Source: Methylobacterium sp. Leaf465 | Lineage (GTDB): Bacteria; Pseudomonadota; Alphaproteobacteria; Rhizobiales; Beijerinckiaceae | Length of the DNA stretch: 64,000 nt | Direction of reading: 5' to 3' | Assembly: GCF_001424705.1 (NCBI RefSeq) | Contig: NZ_LMRA01000001.1 | Coordinates: 545,221 to 609,220, forward strand | Part shown: piece after piece, positions 16,355 to 25,651 of the stretch | Position numbering within the stretch: the first letter of the stretch is position 1 | Layout: every line of letters starts with the position of its first letter | Translations under genes and position numbers: made by a program | The notes under the pieces: model-generated | Databases searched by the model: none | Told to the model about the DNA's origin: nothing | The model's input: the letters and a program-made list of their open reading frames with translations, nothing else

Positions 16355-18355
16355 ATGGCCAAGAAGTCTCCATCGCTTACGAAGCCCCCGAAGGTCGAGC
16401 AGCAGGGCTGCCTCGACGAATTTCTCGACGGGGCCCAAGAGGACGAACTCGAACCGCATCAATCCCGCCAGGTTTCGGATGTCCTGGCCCGGGCGATCCT
16501 CGAAGAGGCGCTCCCGATCCGGGCCCGCGCCAGAATCCGGGGTTTCCTGGCGGTCGGCGTCGTCGTTCAGGTGCCCTCGGCCGACTGGATCGAACCGATC
16601 AAGCGGGCCATCAGGCGGCACGGACCCTTCCCCCACATCGTAGCTCGCAATGGCAGTGCGAGGCTCCAGGACCGCGCAGAGGTCGGGAACGAGGAAATCG
16701 GTCGGTACCTTGGTGCCAACCACAACGTTTGCGGGATCAGCACCTCACCGGAACGCTACCTGCCATCGGCGCTGGTGGCAGGCGCCGACATCCGCATCGA
16801 AATCACCACGCCGTCCAACAAGGTCATCTCCAACGTGATCCTGGAGGTCACGAAGGGCCGTCCGCGCAAGCTTCCGCCCAGGGTCGCGTCGGGACTTGGG
16901 TTCTACGACCTTTGTACCGCCATCCGCATCCAATCCTCCCCCGTCGATTGCGTCCGCCGGCTAACTGCCATGACGCGATCCAGGTCGATGGGCGATCCCC
17001 ATCTCGACGACGTTCCGCTCGTTCGTGACCTTCATGGATACGCGGGCGGTGCACAGGAATGGGCGATCAAGCTCGTCGACGACGTCGAGTCATGGCGCCG
17101 GGGCGAGATCCCCTGGAGCCAGATCGACCGCGCAGTCGTGTTGGCAAGTATTCCTGGACTAGGAAAGACATCCTTTGCGCGCTCTGTAGCCAAGTCCTTG
17201 GGAATGCCCCTCGTTCCGACTTCGGTTGCGCACTGGTTCTCCTCGACCGCCGGGTACATCAATGAAATCATCAAGTTCGTCGATACCCTGCTCGCCCAGG
17301 CGGTTGCAAACGGTCCAGCGGTACTACTTCTGGATGAACTCGACGGTTTGCCCCGACGCTCCGCCCTCGGTCGGAACGCAGACTACTGGGCTCCGATTGT
17401 TGGGCATATTCTCCTAGCTCTCGACAGCGCCGTCTCTGGTGATGCGGGAAAGCTGGTGATCATCGGCGCGACCAATCATGCCTCTTCCTTGGATGAGGCG
17501 CTCATCCGGCCGGGTCGGCTCAATCGCGTCATCACCATTATGCCACCGGATGCCACTGCGGTCGCCGGCATCCTCCGGCACCATCTCGGAGATGACCTGC
17601 CAGGGTTCGACCTGTCGGGCCTCGCCACCCTGGGAGCCGGGTCTACGGGTGCCGAGATCGCAGGATGGGTGAAGGCGGCGCGGCGCACCGCACGCATCGC
17701 CGAACGTTCCCTGGCCGCATCGGACCTGCTGGCCGAGATCGCCCCGCCAGACGTACGACCCTGGGCCGAGATCCTCGCGACCGCCCGCCATGAATCGAGC
17801 CACGCTTGTCTGTCTGAGCTCCTTCGCGTGTCCGAGGTCTCTCAGGTCTCGATCATTCCTACCGGTGCGATGGCAGGCAGCATGCGTGCGCGCATGCTGT
17901 GCGGGGCTTCGCCCACGAGAGCCGAACTCGATGCCTACGTTGTGACGACCCTTGCCGGTCGGGCGGCGGACGAGTTTTGGGGTGGCGTCTCCGCGGGCGC
18001 CGGAGGACATCCTTCGTCCGATCTCGGCATCGCGACCCGCACCGTCGCGTCCTGCCACGCGTCCCTGGGCCTCGGGGGGAATATCGCGATGCGCGCGACG
18101 GACGAACAGGCCTTTGACCTGGTCCGGACCGACGCCGCCTTCAGGGCCGTCGTGGAGCGCGATCTCGCCGACCTTTATGCCCAGGCCTTGGCGCATGTTG
18201 CAGCCAACGCGGACGTGATCGACCGCGTAGCGCACGTCCTTGCCGAGTCCCGCATCCTCGACGGTCCGACCCTCCGACGCATGATCGGCCCCTCTACCCC
18301 GAATGCCTCTCCGGTCGAATCAGCCGTGACGATTTCCGGAGGCCGTCATGAATGA
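16355..18355 (+). CDS. Soluble AAA+ ATPase with FtsH-like M41 zinc-protease domain
   Basis: A 666-aa protein. Residues 1-240 are an unrecognised N-terminal domain with no membrane helix, unlike FtsH. The AAA+ module follows: Walker A SIPGLGKT (265-272), Walker B VLLLDELDG (Asp327, Glu328), sensor-1 IGATNHASSLDEAL and RPGRLNR. After it comes a peptidase M41-like domain with an intact HESSH zinc motif (479-483) and a likely third ligand, Asp556, in SSDLGIAT. ATP-driven proteolysis in the cytoplasm is therefore predicted, with unknown target. GAGG lies 6 bases before the ATG. Its stop overlaps the next small gene. The setting between an ABC-3C system and recombinases suggests a defence or element-control role, by context only. 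Confidence 0.8.
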   Translation: MAKKSPSLTKPPKVEQQGCLDEFLDGAQEDELEPHQSRQVSDVLARAILEEALPIRARARIRGFLAVGVVVQVPSADWIEPIKRAIRRHGPFPHIVARNGSARLQDRAEVGNEEIGRYLGANHNVCGISTSPERYLPSALVAGADIRIEITTPSNKVISNVILEVTKGRPRKLPPRVASGLGFYDLCTAIRIQSSPVDCVRRLTAMTRSRSMGDPHLDDVPLVRDLHGYAGGAQEWAIKLVDDVESWRRGEIPWSQIDRAVVLASIPGLGKTSFARSVAKSLGMPLVPTSVAHWFSSTAGYINEIIKFVDTLLAQAVANGPAVLLLDELDGLPRRSALGRNADYWAPIVGHILLALDSAVSGDAGKLVIIGATNHASSLDEALIRPGRLNRVITIMPPDATAVAGILRHHLGDDLPGFDLSGLATLGAGSTGAEIAGWVKAARRTARIAERSLAASDLLAEIAPPDVRPWAEILATARHESSHACLSELLRVSEVSQVSIIPTGAMAGSMRARMLCGASPTRAELDAYVVTTLAGRAADEFWGGVSAGAGGHPSSDLGIATRTVASCHASLGLGGNIAMRATDEQAFDLVRTDAAFRAVVERDLADLYAQALAHVAANADVIDRVAHVLAESRILDGPTLRRMIGPSTPNASPVESAVTISGGRHE

Positions 18356-18593
18356 GTCCGAGCTTGACGACCAGGTCGCCCTCCTGATGAAGGGAATCCT
18401 CAGGGTTCGTCGTGACCTTGATCCCATTAGCTTCGATGCGATGTTGGGAGCCGTCATGGTCGAGATCGAACTCGGATTGCAGTTGGCCGAGGAGGCCGCC
18501 CTGGAGCGGGCCATGCGACCACGTGCGGTCGGCAATGTCGTGAAATTCCCCCTGCCGCCGGCGCGGCCGGGATCGATCCAGAAGACCCCGTGA
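18348..18593 (+). CDS. Small protein coupled to the FtsH-like protease
   Basis: An 81-aa protein that starts 8 bases before the end of the protease gene. It is acidic and helical in its first 60 residues (ELDDQVALLMKGILRV, MVEIELGLQLAEEAALERA), with a basic/proline-rich tail. No family is recognised. It could be an adaptor, substrate or inhibitor of the protease; the coupling supports a functional pair. A strong hairpin follows at 18604. Confidence 0.65.
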   Translation: MNESELDDQVALLMKGILRVRRDLDPISFDAMLGAVMVEIELGLQLAEEAALERAMRPRAVGNVVKFPLPPARPGSIQKTP

Positions 18594-18603
18594 TCGGGTG
18601 GTG

Positions 18604-18632
18604 CGGCCTCGTCCAGATCCTGGACGAGGCCG
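18604..18632 (+). terminator. Strong hairpin after the protease pair
   Basis: A perfect 13-base stem, CGGCCTCGTCCAG (18604-18616) with CTGGACGAGGCCG (18620-18632), and a 3-base loop. There is no T-run. The position right after a gene pair fits a terminator; a recombination or protein-binding site is also possible. Confidence 0.6.
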
Positions 18633-18778
18633 CCGAGGCGGAGCCGGCGCGTTAAGCGACCCGGCCGACATCTGTCGAAGTCGAACCCGTCGCATGCGCC
18701 GGCGCTGCAGATGAAGCTTCACGACGCCGCGACAGGCTCGAATTTCGTGCGACGCCAACCGTTCAGGAGATGATGGCG

Positions 18779-20239
18779 ATGCCACTGAAGCATCTCACCC
18801 GGACCGTGATCCGGCGACAGGATACCGGCAAGTCCGAGGAGATCTTCGTCAACGACGACGGCTATGAGATCGACGCGCTGCTACGGTTCAGGCGCTATAT
18901 CGACGGCCGCGGCAATCGCGCGACGAGCCTGAAGCGTTACGTCGAGTCCGCGGCGCGGTTTGTCGACTACCTCATCGAATGCGAGGTTTTCGGCCAGGCA
19001 GCCCGGCCCGATGACATCTCCGAGGCTTTCACAGCCTACCCGATCTTTCTCAGGGATGGACCTAGGGTCGCGTGGGCCGAGTTCCCAACGCTCGCTACTT
19101 ACGCCGGGGAGATCGGCTTCGCCGGACTCGCGCCAGCCAGCTTCCTCCCGACCCTGGCCGCGGTGAACCATTTCCTCGCGTTTGCGCGGAATGAGGCGCT
19201 GAAGGCAATGTCCGCCCTGAGCGACGAGAACGTGGCCGTGGACTGGCTGGACCTGCGCACGACCTATGCAGCCATCGACGGTGTGCGGCGATGGTCGCAC
19301 TTCGACAGGGTGCGCCTGAAGCAATCCTTGCTTGGCGGCAACATCCGCATTCTCAATCGAATTGACCGACCGAGGCACCTGGAAGCGCCCCTCGGCCGCC
19401 AGACGCGGGTCGGCATTGAGAACAAGGAGTTTCCTCTGGACAGGCTGGCAGACCTGCTGGCCTGCGCGACGAGTCATCGGGATCGAGCACTGTGGTCTCT
19501 CCTTGCCGGTGGAGGCCTTCGCTTGCACGAAGCCCTCAATCTTCGGTTCGATGACGTAGACCCCTCGACCGGGGAGATCTGGGTTCATGACCCCAACTTG
19601 AGCCGATTCGGTCGTGAGATGCCGAAGGGAGAGTTCCTGCGCTTCAAGGGGCGCACCATGAGCCGGGTTTACATGTATGAACCGGTTCAGACCAGCTTCT
19701 GGGAGGCCCTTCGCGCCTATCTTAGTCAAGAGTTCGTCGGGACGACCGACCACGAGAACGACTTCCTTTTCCAGAAGCTGGACAGCCGCGATAGGGCACG
19801 TCCGTTGGTGGAGGCCAGCGACGCCGCCCACCAGAAGCAGTTCAAGAGGGCCGTACTCCGCGCCGACGTGCAAGGTCCTCCGGAAGCACCCGATCACGTC
19901 TGGACGCTGCATTCCCTACGGCACAGCTATGGCATCTACATGCTGAACTTCATTCCCGTCCCTGGCGGGCCCGGCCTGAAGCTCACCGAGGTCCAGATGC
20001 TGATGGGTCATAAGAGCATCGAGAGCACGAAGGTCTATGCCCGGCATGACACGCATATCGTCCAGGCGAGGGTCGAGGCAGCAGATGAGGTCGTCTTCGC
20101 GGGCATGGACGCCTCCGCGGATGCTGGAAGGCATTTCCTGCCAACCAGCATCGCCGAGCGACTGCGTAAGACGGCGGACCGGATCGAGAAGGAGGGGGCC
20201 TTCCAACGTCGACTGCCACCGGGCAGGAGGGAGGACTAA
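18779..20239 (+). CDS. Tyrosine recombinase A of the island's recombination module
   Basis: A 486-aa site-specific recombinase. Residues about 35-190 look like a SAM-like core-binding domain. The catalytic set is complete: Arg248 in GGLRLHEAL, His378 and Arg381 in HSLRHSYG, His411 in LMGHKS, and the nucleophile Tyr420 in STKVYARHD. It resembles TnpA of Tn554-type elements and the recombinase called GmtY in gamma-mobile-trio islands. ATGs at 18770, 18773 and 18779 follow an AGGAG box; the last has the best spacing. A second, larger recombinase follows after an unusual 689-base gap. Confidence 0.85.
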   Translation: MPLKHLTRTVIRRQDTGKSEEIFVNDDGYEIDALLRFRRYIDGRGNRATSLKRYVESAARFVDYLIECEVFGQAARPDDISEAFTAYPIFLRDGPRVAWAEFPTLATYAGEIGFAGLAPASFLPTLAAVNHFLAFARNEALKAMSALSDENVAVDWLDLRTTYAAIDGVRRWSHFDRVRLKQSLLGGNIRILNRIDRPRHLEAPLGRQTRVGIENKEFPLDRLADLLACATSHRDRALWSLLAGGGLRLHEALNLRFDDVDPSTGEIWVHDPNLSRFGREMPKGEFLRFKGRTMSRVYMYEPVQTSFWEALRAYLSQEFVGTTDHENDFLFQKLDSRDRARPLVEASDAAHQKQFKRAVLRADVQGPPEAPDHVWTLHSLRHSYGIYMLNFIPVPGGPGLKLTEVQMLMGHKSIESTKVYARHDTHIVQARVEAADEVVFAGMDASADAGRHFLPTSIAERLRKTADRIEKEGAFQRRLPPGRRED

Positions 20240-20928
20240 GCTTCGTAAGGTCCCGTCTTTCGCAATTTCTCGTTTTTCAATTAGGGACCGTAAACCTTGG
20301 CCATGAAGAGGTTCCGTATAGCGGACGCTTTTCCTGGACGCAGGCCCCTCCGATATGTTCAGCTGGCACACATGAGCAGCTTCGCAATAATTCAGGCCGC
20401 GTTCGCGCAGGCCTTAAGCAAAACCGGCTTAATAGCCTAGGGTCGCTGCTGACCTGCGGCTGGTGGACCTGGCCGCTTAAGAACCTTCCCGCATCCCGGA
20501 TGCAACCGGTGCCTGGAAGGCTGGAATTACCACCTGTTCCGAGATCAGCCTTGCAGGGGTGCGCCCTTGTTCGAGGTTACGCGGAACCTGCTCCCTCTCC
20601 CTTGCAGAACCCAACCACCGCCATGGGCACCGCGCAGTCTCACTTGCGCTTCAGCTGTGTCTCGGCGGCTCCCGGAGCCCAACCCATGATTGTTTTATCG
20701 CGAATACGACCGCCCTGATGGCGTCGGGTCCTCGGTTCTCCGGTCCCCGACTGCCTGATGGTCACGTCCGAACAGGCGCCGCGCCCCGCGCGGCAGCCGA
20801 TCAAGCGGACTGAAATCCCACAGCACAGTCGATGTCCGGCCCGAGGCGCTCCCCGGGATGGCGATGCCTTGTCCGACGACCGCCGGGGAAAGCCCCAGCG
20901 CCTCGGACGCCAGCCCGAGGAGCCTCAA
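20240..20928. other. Long gap between the two recombinase genes
   Basis: 689 bases with no supported gene. The first half is comparatively AT-rich for this genome (near 20260-20300 and 20380-20440), with TTTCGCAATTTCTCG and CAATAATTC stretches that could hold promoters. Frames running into the next gene from 20758 lack coding character. A non-coding or control region between two genes of one module is notable. Confidence 0.45.
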
Positions 20929-23900
20929 ATGAACAAGCATGTACCTGAGAATGCCCAAGTCGCCATTGCCACGTCGGTTGAGCTTCCTTCCTCCGAAGGC
21001 ACTACCTACGACCCGTCGGCTGCCGCTGGGCCGCAAAGTGTTCCAATCAGCCCGCCGGATGAGTTGCGGCACCCTCGGTTCGACATCCCGGTCATCAACC
21101 TCACGGATGGTCTGATCGTCGTGGGCAAGACGGAGCAACTGCAAACCCAGTTCGCACAACGCGTTCAAGAGGCCGCGGAAATCGACATTGCTCGGGGTCG
21201 TCGCGGCGAGATCACGACTCGCGTCAGCACCATGCTGCGTATTCGCAAGCAGCTACTGGCCGCAGCCAAGGTGATGAGCGTCCATGAATTCATCGATGCA
21301 TTTCTGATGCTGGATCGTCTTGATACAAACAATCCACCTAAGGAAAAGCTTAGAAAGGTGGAAAGTGCCCTTAGAATTCCTCCGATGGCGCAGAAGACGC
21401 GCGGAGTTATCACTTTGTGGTTCAAGTATGCTTATTTTATGATGTGGAGTGACGGTTTGGTCCGTCTTCCGTTGACATTCAGACTTCGAACCGACGTCTG
21501 GAACGAGCAATTCCGAAAGCTCGCACCTGCCCTGGCAACTTGTCAATTCGATAATCCCGACGCTCAAAGCAGCACACTGGGACTAAGCCTTGTCCTTGCG
21601 TCGGGCTGGCGTTCATTCTCAGACATTGACCTGGACTTGTTCGGCCCATCGACAATGGAGGTCGTTAGAAAGATCCGTTCGGGTGGACTTCCGGGAGTAC
21701 GCGACAGCCAGCCGTCGACTGCGATCTTGGCAGCCCTCGCGCACATCGCAAAGTCTGGTCAGGGACACGGGTTCGCGTACTCCCTGGATGATATCAGAAG
21801 CTATCGCTACTGGGTCCATCTTCACCTCAGGGGCGTCGGCGATATGACGCCTTCCGAACTTCTTGCCGATCCCGAGAGCGTTCGTCGTGCTCAAGCGAGC
21901 GTACCGAACCAAGCCTATGCCCGGCGCCTTGCCGCCGCCCAACTCGACCTCATCGACGACGAAAATCGTGAGGACTTCCGGCATGCGGTCCTTGATGGCG
22001 AGAAGGTCCTACAGGACGTGAAGTTCGAGTTGTTGGCTAACAAGGTCAACGCTCCTGAGGATATCCTCGTCTACATGAAGGCGTTGAGGATGCGCGGGAC
22101 GTTCCGCAACAAGGGAAACCCGTATCCGACGCGGATGCATGCATTCCCGGTCGACCTTTGGTCTACATGGTCTTCAGCGCTCGACGAGTTCTTTGCGCAC
22201 CGGGTGCGACAAGGATACGAGTCCCTCGGGAAGGCAGAAACCCGCCGTCATCTTATCCAGGATTACCTATGCTGCTACCTTCCGTGGTGGATCGAGCTCC
22301 ACCCGGGTCTGGACGTCAGTCTCCCTACAGACCCGTCCCAGTTCACGCGCTTCGGCAACTGGGTCGAGGGCATGGAAAACGGCGCGGCCCCCGTTCCGCT
22401 CCTGGATTTCTACCGGGACATCCGCATGAGCAAGGGAGATAATGGGCTCAACGCCTTTATCTCGTTTGCCTTTCGTTTCTTTGAGTTCTGCAGGGCACAG
22501 GCGCCGAAGCTCAATTTTTCACGACAAGATTTCGTAAATCCAGTGATGCCGGAGTTTGACAGGAACATCAGCCGGTCCCCGCAGAAGACGAATAAGACGC
22601 CCATTCCCAAGGCTCTCATGCCGTTCATCCTGCGATACGCTTATGCTTGCGAGAGCTTCTTCATCGAGATCTCAAACCAAATTCTCGCGGGGAAGCTTAC
22701 TAAGTCAGACGTGAAGGGCATCTGGAGAAGGGTACGCAAGAGCGAGGCCTTCAAGGCATCAGAATACGGACTGAACGTTACCTTTGAATACGATGGCAAT
22801 AGCTACACCATCTCGGAGGTACCACAACTCGCCACATGGGCGGAGCGGTCCGTGAAGCTTGGTGCCCAGGAGGTGAGCAAGGTCGTCCTTCCGCACCTTT
22901 CGAGCCTGCGGATGATCATCGTCGCCTTGGAAACGGGCATTCGTTTCCAAGGAGTCCAGTGGCTTTGCAAGAAGGCATTCCACCGTCTGGCCGCCGGCAA
23001 CATGGCTGGGGCGGAGCTCATGCCATTGCAGGTCAATACCGACAAGGTTCGGGACCGTCCGTGGAATACGCTGATCGTGCGTAGGGCCTTTGAGGTTCTG
23101 ATGCGCGAGGCGGCATTCCAAGATCAAATGGTCGACGACTTTCAGGAAGTCGCCGTTCAGTACGAGAGACGGGAGTACACGCGGTTCGCCCCAGTCTTCC
23201 CCCTGTTCCGGTCGCCATACCAGGAATACCCGGTATCAAACCAAGCCTATACGACGACGTGGGATCGTTTCCTCGTCTCGTTCTGTCTCTGGCATCGGCG
23301 AGCATTGAACTCGCAGGCCTCTAATGGGATGTGGCGATACGTTCCCGAAATGGATCCGCTCACGGGCATGCCGAAGGTCGTGATGCACTTGGACGGCGAG
23401 GAAAGCCGTCCTTGCTCGCCGATCAAGGTTCGCCTGAAGCATACGCCCCATTCGGCACGTTCCACTTTCATCACCTCTCGATCCGGCGTGCTGCCCATCG
23501 AGATCACGGGGTGGTTGGTGGGACACACCAACACGGCGACAACCTACCACTACACGGTCGAGAACCAGGAGCAGGTCGGCGCGCGTGTGCTCGCCGCCTC
23601 GAACTCTGTCTGGGAGCCAGATCCTGAGAACCCCGTCCACATCCGGGCCGACAACGCGAACAGCGCCCTGCGGAAGAGCTTCCAGGCGGATCGGGTGAGG
23701 ACGGAGGCGGCCTTTGGGCTGCAGACGCTGTCCCTCCTTAACGAGGATCTCCAGGACGTCGATGGCATCATGAGGTTGCGCTCCACACCGATGTCGCAGG
23801 TGATTTTCCGCGAGACGCACATCTGTCCTGTCGGGGAGATGTGCCCGAGCGACGTCATGGACGTCATCGTGGAGCCGCGGCGGTGCGGCGTTTGCCCCTT

Positions 23901-24510
23901 GGCGGTCAAGTCCGTCGACCACTTGCCGTCTATCGGCGCAAAGATGCGCCAGCTTTTGGAACAGGTCCGTGAGGGCGGCCGTCTGGTGGAGCGTCTCAAG
24001 GCGAAGTCTGAACCCGACGCCACGGTCGACGCGGTGCAGCATCGACGCCGCCTCGACGCCACGGAGTACGAGGGCTGGCGCACATCGCTCCTCGCGCTGA
24101 CACGGAGCCTGGACGAACTCGGGCACGCGTCAGTGGACTTGTTCCACGTCGGGATGCCCGACGCCGTTCGCCTGCACTTGAGGATGGTCACGCGCGACGC
24201 GAGCATGGCCGAGTTCATCCTGCATAGGCTCACTGACGCGAGCGGCCACCCGGGCTTCGAGACACCAGTCCTCCGGGCGCAGGCGATCCAGTTGCGGCAG
24301 AGGCTACTCGCATCAATGAGGGCCATCGAGGCGGAGATTGAGCTCTACGAGGTCGATCCGGTTCGAGCTTTTGTGTCGGGGCTACACCTTGCCCTAAAGG
24401 CTCACGGCATTGCCCCGACGTTTGCATCTGCGTTGGAGGCCGTCTCCAGCGTCAGCTCCCTGGCGGGTACGGGCGCAAGCCCGCGCCTAGCCGCCCCGCC
24501 GGAGGAGTGA
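20929..24510 (+). CDS. Large tyrosine recombinase B with C-terminal Cys cluster
   Basis: 1193 aa, more than twice the length of ordinary integrases. Residues 1-600 are mostly of unknown fold and helical. The catalytic domain shows Arg672 in LETGIRFQGVQWL, His841 and Arg844 in PHSARSTF, His866 in LVGHTN and a Tyr at 873 or 875 (TTYHYT). After it a Cys set (966, 972, 986, 989: CPVGEMC and RRCGVC) probably binds zinc, as in the C-termini of TnpB-like recombinases. It resembles the large partner (TnpB/GmtZ) of three-gene recombination systems. The ATG at 20929 has GAGGAG 7 bases upstream; a longer open frame from 20758 is rejected. It is coupled to the following gene. Confidence 0.82.
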   Translation: MNKHVPENAQVAIATSVELPSSEGTTYDPSAAAGPQSVPISPPDELRHPRFDIPVINLTDGLIVVGKTEQLQTQFAQRVQEAAEIDIARGRRGEITTRVSTMLRIRKQLLAAAKVMSVHEFIDAFLMLDRLDTNNPPKEKLRKVESALRIPPMAQKTRGVITLWFKYAYFMMWSDGLVRLPLTFRLRTDVWNEQFRKLAPALATCQFDNPDAQSSTLGLSLVLASGWRSFSDIDLDLFGPSTMEVVRKIRSGGLPGVRDSQPSTAILAALAHIAKSGQGHGFAYSLDDIRSYRYWVHLHLRGVGDMTPSELLADPESVRRAQASVPNQAYARRLAAAQLDLIDDENREDFRHAVLDGEKVLQDVKFELLANKVNAPEDILVYMKALRMRGTFRNKGNPYPTRMHAFPVDLWSTWSSALDEFFAHRVRQGYESLGKAETRRHLIQDYLCCYLPWWIELHPGLDVSLPTDPSQFTRFGNWVEGMENGAAPVPLLDFYRDIRMSKGDNGLNAFISFAFRFFEFCRAQAPKLNFSRQDFVNPVMPEFDRNISRSPQKTNKTPIPKALMPFILRYAYACESFFIEISNQILAGKLTKSDVKGIWRRVRKSEAFKASEYGLNVTFEYDGNSYTISEVPQLATWAERSVKLGAQEVSKVVLPHLSSLRMIIVALETGIRFQGVQWLCKKAFHRLAAGNMAGAELMPLQVNTDKVRDRPWNTLIVRRAFEVLMREAAFQDQMVDDFQEVAVQYERREYTRFAPVFPLFRSPYQEYPVSNQAYTTTWDRFLVSFCLWHRRALNSQASNGMWRYVPEMDPLTGMPKVVMHLDGEESRPCSPIKVRLKHTPHSARSTFITSRSGVLPIEITGWLVGHTNTATTYHYTVENQEQVGARVLAASNSVWEPDPENPVHIRADNANSALRKSFQADRVRTEAAFGLQTLSLLNEDLQDVDGIMRLRSTPMSQVIFRETHICPVGEMCPSDVMDVIVEPRRCGVCPLAVKSVDHLPSIGAKMRQLLEQVREGGRLVERLKAKSEPDATVDAVQHRRRLDATEYEGWRTSLLALTRSLDELGHASVDLFHVGMPDAVRLHLRMVTRDASMAEFILHRLTDASGHPGFETPVLRAQAIQLRQRLLASMRAIEAEIELYEVDPVRAFVSGLHLALKAHGIAPTFASALEAVSSVSSLAGTGASPRLAAPPEE

Positions 24511-24512
24511 CT

Positions 24513-25151
24513 GTGGGCGCGCGCAAGGGCCAAAACAACTTCGGTCTCCACCAGCGGGAGGTGACGGAAGCCAACCTCGTGAAGGTGCGTCGTGCCCTCA
24601 AGGCCCTCCCGCGCCGTACGAAGTACGAAACGTTCCATGCCCTGCGCAACGCGGTTGCCATGGGCAGCGGTCTGCACGCCACGACCTTGTCACGGAACAA
24701 GCGCTACCGGGCGGAGATCCTGCGGTTCGTCGCCGAGAATCCTCGCTTGATCCCAGCTCCGGAGGATGACGTGCGGCCGCGCGCGGCGCTGGCCGCCAAG
24801 GCGCTCGACGCCGACATCAACACCAACCTGCTCCGGCGAGACAACGTGAGGCTACGGAAGCTGATCGAGCGCAACGGCGTCAATGCGGAGTTGCCGGCGC
24901 CGACGACCGACGGAGACGGTGAGGGCAGGGCGTACCGGATCGCTTTCGAGCGCACGGCGACGGTGTTGGGGCGATTGCTGACCCACCTGACCGAGGAAGA
25001 ATTCGGCATCGTCCTCGACAAGGGCGAGATCAGGAACACCGCACAGGTCGGCTCCAAGAGCCTCATCGCGGGACCGCCCGACACGACGCCCTTCGTCGAG
25101 TGGCTCCGGAAGCAGCCACGGACACGCAATCAGCTCAATGAGGATGTTTGA
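24513..25151 (+). CDS. Small basic third component of the recombinase trio
   Basis: A 212-aa protein. The N-terminal 90 residues are basic, with a helix-turn-helix-like stretch (YETFHALRNAVAMGSGLHA, then TLSRNKRYRAEI) similar in character to TnpC/GmtX-type accessory proteins. Residues 90-130 are helical and the C-terminal part is acidic. It probably binds the element ends or orients the recombinases, by analogy. The GTG at 24513 lies 6 bases after GGAGGA; a GTG at 24507 is also in frame but abuts the box. Its stop shares a base with the next start. Confidence 0.7.
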   Translation: MGARKGQNNFGLHQREVTEANLVKVRRALKALPRRTKYETFHALRNAVAMGSGLHATTLSRNKRYRAEILRFVAENPRLIPAPEDDVRPRAALAAKALDADINTNLLRRDNVRLRKLIERNGVNAELPAPTTDGDGEGRAYRIAFERTATVLGRLLTHLTEEEFGIVLDKGEIRNTAQVGSKSLIAGPPDTTPFVEWLRKQPRTRNQLNEDV

Positions 25152-25651
25152 TGCCCAGGACCGCGACGGTGCCAGAGTTGCTGGACGAACTCAGAACCTT
25201 CCTCGACCAAAGGTTCGCCGAATACGATCAGGGCGGACGTGCATCCCCGAACCTTCCCAGCCGGGGCGGCCGGATCAACGTTCGATCCTTGATGCAGGAG
25301 TTCCGGCAATGGGGCGAGGAACGGGGCGTCGAGGTTCCCGAGAGCGTGAGACAGTACGTCTACAACGAGGCCGAGTGGGGAGCGCTGATCGACGTCGCGG
25401 CGCAGGACCAGGGACTGACTGCCACGAAGACGACCGAGACCGCGAAGTCCAGCGATGCGGCGGAGGATCGGATCGTCAGGCTGAGCAAGGACGTGAAGAA
25501 CCAGAGCGAGGGACATGCCCTCGCAAGGGCGCGCATCGTTCACCTCGAACGTGAGCTTGCCGAGAAGGAAGCCGAGAACGCCCGCCTTCGTGAACGCTTC
25601 GCGTTCATCCAACGCACCGGCATGGTCTTGCGTACGGACGACGTTCAATGA
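25151..25651 (+). CDS. Coiled-coil protein in the recombination module
   Basis: A 166-aa protein with no recognised family. Residues 1-95 contain a possible globular domain (VRSLMQEFRQWGEERGV). Residues 100-155 form a clear heptad-rich helix (IVHLERELAEKEAENARLR). It overlaps the previous stop by one base and the helicase start by four (ATGA), so it is made with both. It may bridge recombinases and helicase; this is inference from arrangement. Confidence 0.65.
   Translation: MPRTATVPELLDELRTFLDQRFAEYDQGGRASPNLPSRGGRINVRSLMQEFRQWGEERGVEVPESVRQYVYNEAEWGALIDVAAQDQGLTATKTTETAKSSDAAEDRIVRLSKDVKNQSEGHALARARIVHLERELAEKEAENARLRERFAFIQRTGMVLRTDDVQ

Noticed and set aside
20758..20928. N-terminal extension of recombinase B
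   Set aside because: The sequence is not protein-like and a good ribosome site sits before the ATG at 20929.
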